A stretch of 64,000 nucleotides of DNA, taken from an uncultured Alistipes sp. (GTDB lineage: Bacteria > Bacteroidota > Bacteroidia > Bacteroidales > Rikenellaceae). Where the stretch lies: contig CALLRW010000020.1 of assembly GCA_938014215.1 (NCBI GenBank), positions 17,252-81,251 of the forward strand, written 5' to 3'. Below the pieces are notes generated by a model. That model did not search any database, was not told the DNA's origin, and saw only the letters and a program-made list of their open reading frames with translations. Each line of letters begins with the position of its first letter. Position 1 is the first letter of the stretch. This document shows positions 27,448 to 35,669 of the stretch, in pieces. A program made the translations under genes and the position numbers.

Positions 27448-29418
27448 ATGAAAAAAACAGGATGGATGCTGTTGGCGGGTCTGCTCGCCTTCGCATCGTC
27501 GGCCCTGGTCTCGTGCAAGAGCTCCGAGAAGGTCGACAAACAGAACACATTGAGCGTCAAGCCGGTATCGGACATCGCCTTCAAGGCCGACGCGAACGAG
27601 GACGTCGTGCTGACGATCACCACCGATGCCGAGTCGTGGAGCGTCGAGAAGAACGACTGGATCACCGCCAGGCAGGATGGAAACAAGCTGACGGTCAACG
27701 TCGAACCGAATCCCACCGAGACGGTGCGTCCGGGGCGGATCACCATCTCGGCCGGCAATGCCCAGCCCGTGCGGATCAACGTCACGCAGGCCGCCGCCGA
27801 AGCCGGCGAGACCGTGCTGAGCGTTACGCCTTCGGAGGCGATCGCCTTCGAGGCCGCCGACAACAAGGCCGTCGAACTGATGGTCAAGACCAACGCCGCG
27901 GAGTGGAACGTCACCTATCCCGAGGAGTGGCTGACGGTCGAAAAGGCGAAGGACAAGCTCACGGTCGTGGCCAAGGACAACACGGGTGAGGCCCGTGTCG
28001 GACAGATTGTCGTCAAGACCGGTGATGGCAGCAAGTCGGTCAAGATCGCCGTCACGCAGAAGGCCGGCAGCGACAAGCCCGCCACCGGCGAGAAGATCTC
28101 CGGCGAACTCCGCCTGGGTGAGGAGCAGGAGGCGATGATCAAGCTGGCGCACGACGCCTCGGAGGCGGTCAAGCGGACGCTGACCTTTACGCTCGAGAAG
28201 GCGGCCGAGAAGGACCTCCAGGTGGAGATCCGCTTCGACGAGCGCCGCGTCGCGGAGTACAACTTCGACCATTCGACCGACTACAAACCCTTTCCCGCCA
28301 AGGCCTGCATGATCGCCAATGAGGGTGTGCTGACCGTCAAGCGGGGCGAGATGAGCGGCTCGATCGAGGTCTCGATCTCTCCGAACGAGGAGATCGCCCA
28401 TGCGACCACCTATCTCGTACCGCTGCTGGCCGTGGCCAAGAGCGAGGGCGTCGCCGTCAAGAACGAGGCCCGCTACGTCGAGCTGCTCGTCGCCAAGGGC
28501 GGTTCGAAGAAGATCCGCAACATCTGCTACTTCGAGGTCAACGACACCAACCCGCTCAATGCGCTGGAGTACCTGCTCGATGACGGGCAGCCCTTCTTCG
28601 ATGCCGTCGTCCTCTTCGCCGGAAACATCAACTGGGATGCCCGCCGGCAGAAGGTCTTCATGTCGGCCAACCCCAACGTCCAGGCCCTGCTCGATAACTC
28701 CGAAACCCTCCTCCAGCCCCTGCGCAAGAAGGGTATCAAGGTGCTGCTCGACATCCTCGGCAACCATGACCAGGCCGGTGTGGCCGGTCTGAGCGACTAC
28801 GGCTGCGAACAGTTCGGCCGCGAACTGGCCCAGATCTGCCGCGACTACAAACTCGACGGCGTCGGATTCGACGACGAGTATTCGAAATACTCCAATACGA
28901 CCAGCCAGTGGTTCGCCCCCGCCAGCCCGAAACAGGCCGCACGCCTCCTCTACGAGACGAAGAAGGCCCTCAAGGAGCTCTGCCCCTGGGAGACGTGGGT
29001 GCACCTCTACTACCTGGGCAACATCCGGCCCAATCTCCCGTCGGTGACCATCGACGGACAGCGCCACGATCCGAACGAGTTTGTCGACAACGTCTGCGCC
29101 GATTACGGCGGTTCGGCCCTCCCGGTCTACGGCATGGATCTGAGCGGTTGCGCCGGCAACTCCATCCAGCTCAACTTCGGACGCACGATCTCGGCCGACC
29201 GGGCCAAGGGATACATGGAGAAGGGATACGGATGGATCATGTGGTTCGCCTTCGACCCCTCCGGAACGGGTAACATCAGAAACAACCGCGCACACTCGCT
29301 CGAGCAGTTCCGCAACGTCGCCAAGGGGTGCTACGGCCAGGGTGTAAAGGATCCCAAGAACGTCTATAACAAGTTCGGCGAGGGACGTTACGACCCCGCG
29401 CCCCATCCGGTCAACTGA
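27448..29418 (+). CDS. BACON-BACON-DUF1735-GH18 lipoprotein (endo-beta-N-acetylglucosaminidase type)
   Basis: A 656-aa lipoprotein, Cys23 (SSALVSC). Order: BACON domain 1 (about 33-115), BACON domain 2 (about 122-205), DUF1735/BT_3987 N-terminal domain (about 215-350), GH18 barrel (about 355-630). The GH18 motif is DGVGFDDE: D470, G473 where many GH18 enzymes have Asp, D475, and catalytic E477. The surrounding YKLDGVGFDDEYSKY is like Endo H-type enzymes, which cut between the two core GlcNAc residues of N-glycans. The first Asp change is tolerated in related proteins as far as I recall, so activity is likely but not certain. BACON modules probably hold the enzyme away from the membrane or bind mucin-type glycan. 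Confidence 0.88.
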   Translation: MKKTGWMLLAGLLAFASSALVSCKSSEKVDKQNTLSVKPVSDIAFKADANEDVVLTITTDAESWSVEKNDWITARQDGNKLTVNVEPNPTETVRPGRITISAGNAQPVRINVTQAAAEAGETVLSVTPSEAIAFEAADNKAVELMVKTNAAEWNVTYPEEWLTVEKAKDKLTVVAKDNTGEARVGQIVVKTGDGSKSVKIAVTQKAGSDKPATGEKISGELRLGEEQEAMIKLAHDASEAVKRTLTFTLEKAAEKDLQVEIRFDERRVAEYNFDHSTDYKPFPAKACMIANEGVLTVKRGEMSGSIEVSISPNEEIAHATTYLVPLLAVAKSEGVAVKNEARYVELLVAKGGSKKIRNICYFEVNDTNPLNALEYLLDDGQPFFDAVVLFAGNINWDARRQKVFMSANPNVQALLDNSETLLQPLRKKGIKVLLDILGNHDQAGVAGLSDYGCEQFGRELAQICRDYKLDGVGFDDEYSKYSNTTSQWFAPASPKQAARLLYETKKALKELCPWETWVHLYYLGNIRPNLPSVTIDGQRHDPNEFVDNVCADYGGSALPVYGMDLSGCAGNSIQLNFGRTISADRAKGYMEKGYGWIMWFAFDPSGTGNIRNNRAHSLEQFRNVAKGCYGQGVKDPKNVYNKFGEGRYDPAPHPVN

Positions 29419-29450
29419 TCCCCCCGGCGGGAGTGCCCCGCCAGCCGTGC

Positions 29451-29490
29451 GGCGGACTCCTCTGCGACTTCGTGTCGGAGGGCGTCCGCC
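29451..29490 (+). terminator. Hairpin with UUCG-type loop between the GH18 and BACON/LamG genes
   Basis: GGCGGAC (29451-29457) pairs with GTCCGCC (29484-29490); the interior CTCC..CGAC-TTCG-TGTCGGAG extends the structure. A smaller GGCGGG/CCCGCC pair lies at about 29426-29442. There is no T-run, so it could be a processing or attenuation element that sets lower expression of the last gene of the operon. Confidence 0.45.
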
Positions 29491-29566
29491 CACGGAACGG
29501 GGCTCGCCGAGGTTGACCAACCACCAACCCAATCTACAATCGTTTGAATAACAGGAAAACAGGAAA

Positions 29567-31522
29567 ATGAATCTGAATCGAATCTGGATCGGTGCCGTGT
29601 CGGCGCTCCTGCTCTGCGGAGCCTGCAACGACGGCGATAAAAAAGTGGATCCGAAACCCGTGGAGGATGCCGTGTCGGTGAATCCCCGCGAGGCTACGGT
29701 CGGCAGCAAGGGCGGTGAGGTGACGGTGCTCGTCTCCAGCTCGGGCCTCTGGACGCTGCAGGGCGATGGCGGAGAGTTCGTCTCGCCGTCGGTCCTGCGC
29801 GGACGCGACGGCGATGAGGTGACCTTCACCGTCAAACCCAACGACCGGGAGGAGGACCGTCTCTTTACCTATACCTTTACGTGCGGCACCCGGAGCGTCC
29901 CCTTTGCCATCACGCTCCGCAAGATGGCCCCCAAGGCCGACCCCGTGCTCGAAATCTTCTATCCCGAAGAGGCGAACATGCTGCCCCGCGAGGGCGGCAA
30001 GGTGACGGTGCTGGTCACCAGCTCGGATAAGTGGTCGCTCGAAGGAGAGTCCGATTTCGTCAAGCCTTCGCTCCGCGAGGGGGAGGATGGTGCCGAGGTT
30101 GAGTTTGTCGTCGCCCCCAACGAGACCGATCAGGAGAAGCACGCCGACTTTACGTTCCACATGGGCGAAAAGCAGGTGCCCTTCCGCATTACGGTCAAGG
30201 GCGGCATCCCCGAGCGGATCGAGATCGTCTCGAAACCCGAACTGCGGCTGAGCTACCAGCGCGACGAGCGTGTGGCCGTGAAGCTGAAGACCAATGTCGA
30301 CCCCCGCGACCTCAAGGCCGAGATCTCCGGGGCCGATGACGGATGGCTGACCTGGACGATCGCGCGCCCGACGGAGGGCGAGGGCGAAGGTATGGTGACG
30401 GCTTACTTCGTTGTCCAGAAGCATGTCAATACCGAAATCCGCGAGGCGACGGTCCGCATCCGCGGCGTGAAGAACGGCGAAGCAACGTTGAAGGTGACGC
30501 AGCTGCCCCTGCCGCAGCTCGAGATCCGGAAGACGGAGTTCTACCTCGGGGTCGATGCCCAGACGCTCGAGGTCCCCGTTCAGCGGTCGAATTACGAATT
30601 CGAGGTCGCGGTGGCCGAGGCAGGGCAGGGTTGGCTCTCCTTCAAGGAGTTCACCGACGGCAAGCTGCTGTTCGCCGTCGAGGCGCTGGGCTCGGCTCCC
30701 GCCCGGCAGTGCGAGGTGACGCTGACGGAGAAGAATGCCCCCGACAATGCCGAACCCCAGAAGATGATCCTCCGCGTGACGCAGAAGCCCAAGGGGCTGA
30801 TCGAGTGTGTGGCCGACATGCGCCAGTCGCGCTGCTACTTCTCGACGCTGAAGACGCCCCAGGCTCTCAAGGATATGAAGGCGGCCGGTACGATGGAGGC
30901 GCTGGTCAACATCAAGGAGGCCCGCAAGGCGGGAACGCTGTCGACGATCTTCGGCATCGAGGGCAAGTTCCTGCTGCGCATGGGCGACGTCGGGGTCCCC
31001 TGGAACCAGCTCCAGCTGGCAACCTACGGCGGCAACAAGACCGACAAGGCGCTGACCCTCTCCGAAACCGACCGCTGGTACCACATCGCCCTCACCTGGG
31101 ACGGCATCAACTGTACGTTCTACATCGACGGGAAGCCCGTCTATAAGACCTTTCTCTCGCTCTACCGGGGGCTCGATCTGGGTATCACCTACGGCGGCTA
31201 TGAGAACGACGGCAACCGTGCCTTCTGGATCGGCTATTCGTACGATGCCAACCGCACCTTCCCGGGCTACATGGCCGAGGTGCGCATCTGGAACCGGGCC
31301 CTCTCGGCCGAGGAGATCAATGCCGAAAACCACTTCTACACCGTTCCGGTGGATTCGAAGGGGCTGGTCGGATACTGGAAGCTCAACGACGCCTCGGGGC
31401 AGATCGTCAAGGACTACTCCCCCTCGGGCAACGACATGCTCGGTGAGATCAACGTCCGTTCGCAGCGTGGCGTTCAGAGGGGCACGCCGGGTATGCACTG
31501 GGTAGAGATCAATCTGCCTTAG
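29567..31522 (+). CDS. Multi-BACON/LamG surface lipoprotein
   Basis: A 651-aa lipoprotein with Cys20 (LLLCGAC). Residues about 35-420 hold roughly four BACON-like beta domains (VSVNPREATVGSKGGEVTVL; MLPREGGKVTVLVTSSDKWS; RLSYQRDERVAVKLKTNV; IRKTEFYLGVDAQTLEVPVQ). Residues about 430-640 form a LamG/concanavalin A-like domain (DRWYHIALTWDGINCTFYID, FWIGYSYDANRTF, AEVRIWNRALSAEEINAENH, GLVGYWKLNDASG). No enzymatic residues are seen. It is probably the outermost glycan-binding protein of PUL B. Its stop is followed by a terminator whose stem leads directly into a 241-bp tandem duplication. Confidence 0.87.
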   Translation: MNLNRIWIGAVSALLLCGACNDGDKKVDPKPVEDAVSVNPREATVGSKGGEVTVLVSSSGLWTLQGDGGEFVSPSVLRGRDGDEVTFTVKPNDREEDRLFTYTFTCGTRSVPFAITLRKMAPKADPVLEIFYPEEANMLPREGGKVTVLVTSSDKWSLEGESDFVKPSLREGEDGAEVEFVVAPNETDQEKHADFTFHMGEKQVPFRITVKGGIPERIEIVSKPELRLSYQRDERVAVKLKTNVDPRDLKAEISGADDGWLTWTIARPTEGEGEGMVTAYFVVQKHVNTEIREATVRIRGVKNGEATLKVTQLPLPQLEIRKTEFYLGVDAQTLEVPVQRSNYEFEVAVAEAGQGWLSFKEFTDGKLLFAVEALGSAPARQCEVTLTEKNAPDNAEPQKMILRVTQKPKGLIECVADMRQSRCYFSTLKTPQALKDMKAAGTMEALVNIKEARKAGTLSTIFGIEGKFLLRMGDVGVPWNQLQLATYGGNKTDKALTLSETDRWYHIALTWDGINCTFYIDGKPVYKTFLSLYRGLDLGITYGGYENDGNRAFWIGYSYDANRTFPGYMAEVRIWNRALSAEEINAENHFYTVPVDSKGLVGYWKLNDASGQIVKDYSPSGNDMLGEINVRSQRGVQRGTPGMHWVEINLP

Positions 31523-31547
31523 GTGCATCGGGGTACCCGTGTGTGCG

Positions 31548-31580
31548 GCAGCCGGATCCATCGTTGATCCGGCTGCTTTC
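31548..31580 (+). terminator. Terminator ending PUL B
   Basis: GCAGCCGGATC (31548-31558) pairs perfectly with GATCCGGCTGC (31566-31576) over a 7-base loop, followed by TTTCG. The left boundary of the 241-bp duplication falls inside the left arm, so the second copy keeps only the inner part of the stem. Confidence 0.7.
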
Positions 31581-32041
31581 GTTGGACGGAGGGGACCGAC
31601 GCCCGGAAAAGTCCCGGCCGTGCGTCTCGTCGGGGTGCGGAAATCCTGCCGGGGTGCAGTGCCGCGGACGGGAGGTCCGGCGGACGGGGATTTTGCGGTC
31701 GGGAGCGGGAAGGGGGCCGGCGGAACCGGCTCGCGATCCGGCCGGGAGCCGCCGGTATCGGTGGCGGCCGACCGGACAGCAGGGGAGGCGCGTCGGATCC
31801 ATCGTTGATCCGGCTGCTTTCGTTGGACGGAGGGGACCGACGCCCGGAAAAGTCCCGGCCGTGCGTCTCGTCGGGGTGCGGAAATCCTGCCGGGGTGCAG
31901 TGCCGCGGACGGGAGGTCCGGCGGACGGGGATTTTGCGGTCGGGAGCGGGAAGGGGGCCGGCGGAACCGGCTCGCGATCCGGCCGGGAGCCGCCGGTATC
32001 GGTGGCGGCCGACCGGACAGCAGGGGAGGCGCGTCGGATCC
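31553..32041 (+). repeat. Perfect 241-bp tandem direct duplication
   Basis: Copy 1 is 31553-31793 and copy 2 is 31794-32034, followed by a third CGGATCC (32035-32041). By row-by-row reading the two copies are identical. Both start CGGATCCATCG and end GGGGAGGCGCGT. The unit is very GC-rich, carries several GGxCGG palindromic steps, and encodes no recognised protein. Confidence 0.9.
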
Positions 32042-32049
32042 TCCGAAAA

Positions 32050-32080
32050 TTGGCCGTCCCGAATTTTTGCCTTATTTTTG
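32050..32080 (+). promoter_or_regulatory. Promoter of the NhaC antiporter gene
   Basis: A -7 box TATTTTTG (32073-32080) matches TAnnTTTG and has TTG at 32050-32052 with a 20-base spacer. The gene starts 38 bases downstream. The -33 element begins only 9 bases after the tandem duplication ends. Confidence 0.65.
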
Positions 32081-32117
32081 CAGCCGTTTGACTGACAGTC
32101 GATAAAATACTTTTCCC

Positions 32118-33428
32118 ATGGATAAACAAACCGACTCGATAGATCCCCGCCCGATGCGTCGCGGGGGACTCTTTGCCCTCACACCGCTGCTGGTCTTCCT
32201 GGTCAGCTATCTCCTGGTCTCGATCCTCGCCGGCGACTTCTACCGGATGCCCATCTCGGTGGCCTTCATCGCCGCGTCGGTCTACGCCGTGGCCATCATG
32301 CGACGGATGCCCTTCGCCGAACGGATCGGCCACTTCTCGCGCGGGGCCGCCGATCCGAACGTCATGCTGATGATCTGGATCTTCGTCCTGGCCGGCGCCT
32401 TCGCCGAATCGGCCCGCAGCATGGGAGCCGTCGACGCCACGGTCTCGTTGACGCTCCATCTGTTGCCCGGAAGCCTCCTCCCGGCGGGGCTCTTCCTGGC
32501 CGCCTGCTTCGTCTCGTTCTCGATCGGCACGTCGGTCGGCACGGTCGTGGCTCTGGTCCCCGTGGCCTCCGGTCTGGCCGGCGAAACCGGACTGAGCGAC
32601 GCCTGGCTGACGGCCATCGTCGTCGGAGGTGCCTTCTTCGGCGACAACCTCTCGTTCATCTCCGACACGACCATCGCCGCTACACGCACCCAGGAGTGCG
32701 ACCTGCGCGACAAGTTCCGCGTCAACGTCCGCATCGTCGCCCCGGCGGCCCTCCTGACGCTGGCCGTCTACCTCGTTACGGGCAGCGTCGCCCGTGTCCC
32801 GACCGATCCCGATCCGGTCGCCTGGTTCCGCGTCGTGCCCTATCTGCTGGTGCTCGTTACGGCCATCGCCGGGATGAACGTCATGAAGGTCCTCCTGCTC
32901 GGCATCGCCGCATCGGGGGCGATCGGCATGGCCTCGGGAAGCTTCACGCTGATGGAGTGGTGCGGCGGAATGGGGCGCGGCATCACCGGAATGGGCGAAC
33001 TGATCATCATCACGCTGCTGGCCGGCGGTCTGCTCGAGATGATCCGGCTCAACGGCGGCATCGACTGGATCATCGGGCGCATGACGCGTCACATCTCGGG
33101 CCGCCGCGGCGCCGAGGGAACCATTGCCGGACTGGTCACGCTGGCCAACCTCTGCACGGCAAACAACACCATCGCCATCCTGACCGTCGGCCCCATTGCG
33201 CGGTCGATCGCCGACCGTTTCGGGGTGAGCCGTCGCCGGAGCGCCAGTCTGCTCGACACCTTCTCGTGTTTCACCCAGGGGCTGCTGCCCTACGGGGCGC
33301 AGATGCTCATGGCAGCCGGTCTGGCCGCCCTCTCGCCGCTGGAGATCATGCGCTATCTCTACTATCCGTGGATTCTCGGGGCGGTGACGCTGCTGGCCAT
33401 CCTGCTGCGCTATCCGCGGCGGGTCTGA
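32118..33428 (+). CDS. NhaC-family Na+/H+ antiporter
   Basis: A 436-aa polytopic inner-membrane protein that should exchange Na+ for H+. About 11-12 membrane segments are visible (for example LFALTPLLVFLVSYLLVSIL near 20, VMLMIWIFVLAGAFAESARS near 85, LFLAACFVSFSIGTSVGTVV near 125). Family marks are SIGTSVGTVVALVPVASGLA and GGAFFGDNLSFISDTTIAAT, and the late ANLCTANNTIAILTVGPIA. Length is slightly shorter than the 450-480 aa often seen. It is a single-gene unit between repeat-filled intergenic regions. Confidence 0.9.
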   Translation: MDKQTDSIDPRPMRRGGLFALTPLLVFLVSYLLVSILAGDFYRMPISVAFIAASVYAVAIMRRMPFAERIGHFSRGAADPNVMLMIWIFVLAGAFAESARSMGAVDATVSLTLHLLPGSLLPAGLFLAACFVSFSIGTSVGTVVALVPVASGLAGETGLSDAWLTAIVVGGAFFGDNLSFISDTTIAATRTQECDLRDKFRVNVRIVAPAALLTLAVYLVTGSVARVPTDPDPVAWFRVVPYLLVLVTAIAGMNVMKVLLLGIAASGAIGMASGSFTLMEWCGGMGRGITGMGELIIITLLAGGLLEMIRLNGGIDWIIGRMTRHISGRRGAEGTIAGLVTLANLCTANNTIAILTVGPIARSIADRFGVSRRRSASLLDTFSCFTQGLLPYGAQMLMAAGLAALSPLEIMRYLYYPWILGAVTLLAILLRYPRRV

Positions 33429-33432
33429 CCGT

Positions 33433-33590
33433 CGGGCCGGAGTCTGGGGAACTGGAGGCGGCGCGATAGACGGAGGCATTTCCGAAAACCCTCCCAGAGC
33501 CGGGAGCCGGGCCGGAGCGTGGGGAACCGGAGTACGGTGCGATAAACGGAGGCGTCTCCCCGAAAAGCCTCCCGCAGCCGGGAGCCGTTC
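33433..33590 (+). repeat. 75-bp imperfect tandem repeat downstream of the antiporter
   Basis: Two units, 33433-33507 and 33508 to about 33587, both start CGGGCCGGAG and share GGGGAAC.GGAG, GATA.ACGGAGGC and AGCCGGGAGCC. Small indels separate them. The rest of the gap up to the next gene at 33809 holds AT-richer DNA (TTTTTTTGTATATTGACC near 33708) that may contain a promoter without a perfect -7 match. Confidence 0.65.
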
Positions 33591-33808
33591 GGAGACCGGG
33601 CGGGTGGAACGGAAGCGGGGGAGACCGATCCGGAAGTGGGGTTGGCAGGAGGCGTATTGTTCGTTTTGGAATATTTCCTGACCGTTTTTTTGGATCAAAC
33701 CGGGATTTTTTTGTATATTGACCCCTAATTCGGACCTGTTCGTGATGCTGCCTCCCGGTATCATGACCCTCCGGACGGGCCGTCCGTCGGCCTTTAAGGG
33801 TTGATAAA

Positions 33809-35503
33809 ATGAAACTTTTTTACCGGATCTGCATATATCTCCTCTGTCTGGCGATCTTCGTGATCGGGGTCGTCACCTGTACCTCGCCGCGCTCCTCGGC
33901 AACGGAGATCGACACCCTCTGCCTCCGGCTCGACTCCCTCTCCGACTGCGGCCGCCATACGGAACTCGTCGCCAGGGGCGTCCCCGCCTTCCGCGAGGCT
34001 GAACAACGGGGCGACGGCCCCTCCTGTTTCCGCCTCGGCGTGCGGATCGGACGGGCCTATTACGGCCTGCTGAAGTCCGACTCGATGTTCTATTACTTCG
34101 ACGCCGTCGCTCCGTATGCCGACTCCGTCGGAATGTGCTGCGAGCGGATCATGATGCTCAACACCATGGGCGTCTTCCACATGATCAACACCCTCAACTA
34201 CAGCCAGGCCCTCGACTGCTTCTCGCAGGCCCTGCATATCGCCTCCGACTGCGGCGACTGGAGCAACTACTACCGGTCGCTGACCAACGTGACCATCATC
34301 CACTACTACCGCCGCGATCCCGAAGGGCTCGAAACCGCCCGCGCCATCTACGACTACGGCCGCGAAGAGGGCGATGCCCAGCGCGAATACACCGGCGGCC
34401 TGATGCTCGCCTACATGTATCATGTCCTGGGCGACGACCGCCAGGCGCTCGACTACGTGAAGACCATTTTGTCAAAATATCCCGAATTCTCCTCCGGAAC
34501 GGGCAATACCGAGCCGCTCCGTGCCGATATCATGGCCGCCCTGGGCCGTCAGGACGAGGCCGAACAACTCTTCCGACACTGCATCGACGACCCCCTGACG
34601 GAGAATACCATCCGCCTCGAGGCGCTGGGCGAATACGGCCGCTACCTCGCTGCCCGCGGACGCCTGACGGAGGCTGCCGCCATCTTCCGCCGCGGACTCG
34701 ACGTGACCGAGGAGTATCACCTCTATTTCTATGGCCACATGATCTACCGCGATCTGGCGACGGTCTACTCCGACATGGGAAAGTACGATCTGGCGGTCGA
34801 ATGCCTCAAACGCTATCAGGATATTGCCGACGACGTCTTCAACGTCGAACGCGAACGGTCGTTCAACCTCCTGCTGCGCAAGTTCGACCGGCAGGTCTCC
34901 CAGATGAAGCTCCAGCAGAAGGACATGCAGATCCTGCGCCAGAAGCAGAGCATCGGCCTGATCGCCGGAGCCCTGCTCCTGGCGGTGATCCTCGCCGCGG
35001 CCATCTACACGAACTACCGTCTGAGGGACCGCATGTACCGCAAGCTGGTGATCAAGTACAACGAATCGCTCCGTCGCGAACAGGCCCTGCAGGAGGCCTA
35101 TCGCAAGGGGTCCGAAAGCGAGGACGAACGGTTGAGGGAGCTCTTCCGCCAGCTCGACGACATGATGACCGGCGAACGGCTCTACGAACGCAAGAACCTG
35201 ACGATCGAGGAGGCCGCCCGCCTGCTCGGCACCAACCGCGGATACATCTCGCGGGCGGTGAACTCCTTCGCCGGAGTCTCGTTCAACGCCTACGTCAATG
35301 CCTTCCGCATCAAGGCCGCCGTGGCCATCCTGTCCGACCGGACGAACACCACGCCGATCAAGGTGCTGGCCGATAGGCTCGGGTACAACAACCTCACGTC
35401 GTTCTACAACAACTTCTTCAAGGAGACGGGGGTCCCGCCCTCGAAATTCCGGCAGGAGATCCGCAAACTCGATCCCGATGCGGCGGATCCCCACGCTGAG
35501 TAG
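33809..35503 (+). CDS. Membrane-bound TPR/AraC-type transcriptional regulator
   Basis: A 564-aa protein. Signal/anchor and lipobox-like start (FVIGVVTC, Cys24) is followed by TPR-like helices in the exported part (about 70-340, YSQALDCFSQALHIASDCGD; GKYDLAVECLKRYQDIADDV). A coiled coil (about 345-381) and one membrane segment (about 383-401, GLIAGALLLAVILAAAIYT) lead to a cytoplasmic AraC-type double helix-turn-helix (about 455-555). The last contains LTIEEAARLLGTNRGYISRA and IKVLADRLGYNNLTSFYNNF. It should sense an outside or periplasmic signal and regulate nearby genes, possibly the LRR and fimbrillin-like lipoproteins downstream. Terminator follows. Confidence 0.87.
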   Translation: MKLFYRICIYLLCLAIFVIGVVTCTSPRSSATEIDTLCLRLDSLSDCGRHTELVARGVPAFREAEQRGDGPSCFRLGVRIGRAYYGLLKSDSMFYYFDAVAPYADSVGMCCERIMMLNTMGVFHMINTLNYSQALDCFSQALHIASDCGDWSNYYRSLTNVTIIHYYRRDPEGLETARAIYDYGREEGDAQREYTGGLMLAYMYHVLGDDRQALDYVKTILSKYPEFSSGTGNTEPLRADIMAALGRQDEAEQLFRHCIDDPLTENTIRLEALGEYGRYLAARGRLTEAAAIFRRGLDVTEEYHLYFYGHMIYRDLATVYSDMGKYDLAVECLKRYQDIADDVFNVERERSFNLLLRKFDRQVSQMKLQQKDMQILRQKQSIGLIAGALLLAVILAAAIYTNYRLRDRMYRKLVIKYNESLRREQALQEAYRKGSESEDERLRELFRQLDDMMTGERLYERKNLTIEEAARLLGTNRGYISRAVNSFAGVSFNAYVNAFRIKAAVAILSDRTNTTPIKVLADRLGYNNLTSFYNNFFKETGVPPSKFRQEIRKLDPDAADPHAE

Positions 35504-35555
35504 CCCCCGACGGGTTTCAAAATCCGAAAAATGTACGGATCTTATAAAAAAAGAG

Positions 35556-35584
35556 GCCTCCGAAAGCGTTTTCGGAGGCTTTTT
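35556..35584 (+). terminator. Rho-independent terminator after the AraC-type regulator
   Basis: GCCTCCGAAA (35556-35565) pairs with TTTCGGAGGC (35570-35579), followed by TTTTT; an A-run precedes it, so it could work in both directions. Confidence 0.9.
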
Positions 35585-35589
35585 ATGTG

Positions 35590-35597
35590 TAAATTTG
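35590..35597 (+). promoter_or_regulatory. Candidate -7 box for the LRR lipoprotein gene
   Basis: TAAATTTG matches TAnnTTTG and lies 72 bases before the start codon, right after the terminator. No good -33 TTG is seen at the right spacing (a TTTT lies inside the terminator stem). Confidence 0.35.
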
Positions 35598-35669
35598 TTT
35601 GAAGCATTTATCCGACTTCGATACTCTCAACTCCCTTTTTCGATCTATTCACCCTCAAAAATCCGAGAT

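Noticed and set aside
31543..32095. Open frames through the 241-bp duplication
   Set aside because: The repeated residues (Arg/Gly/Pro-rich) exist in several frames and change nothing between copies; this is what any GC-rich duplicated DNA gives.
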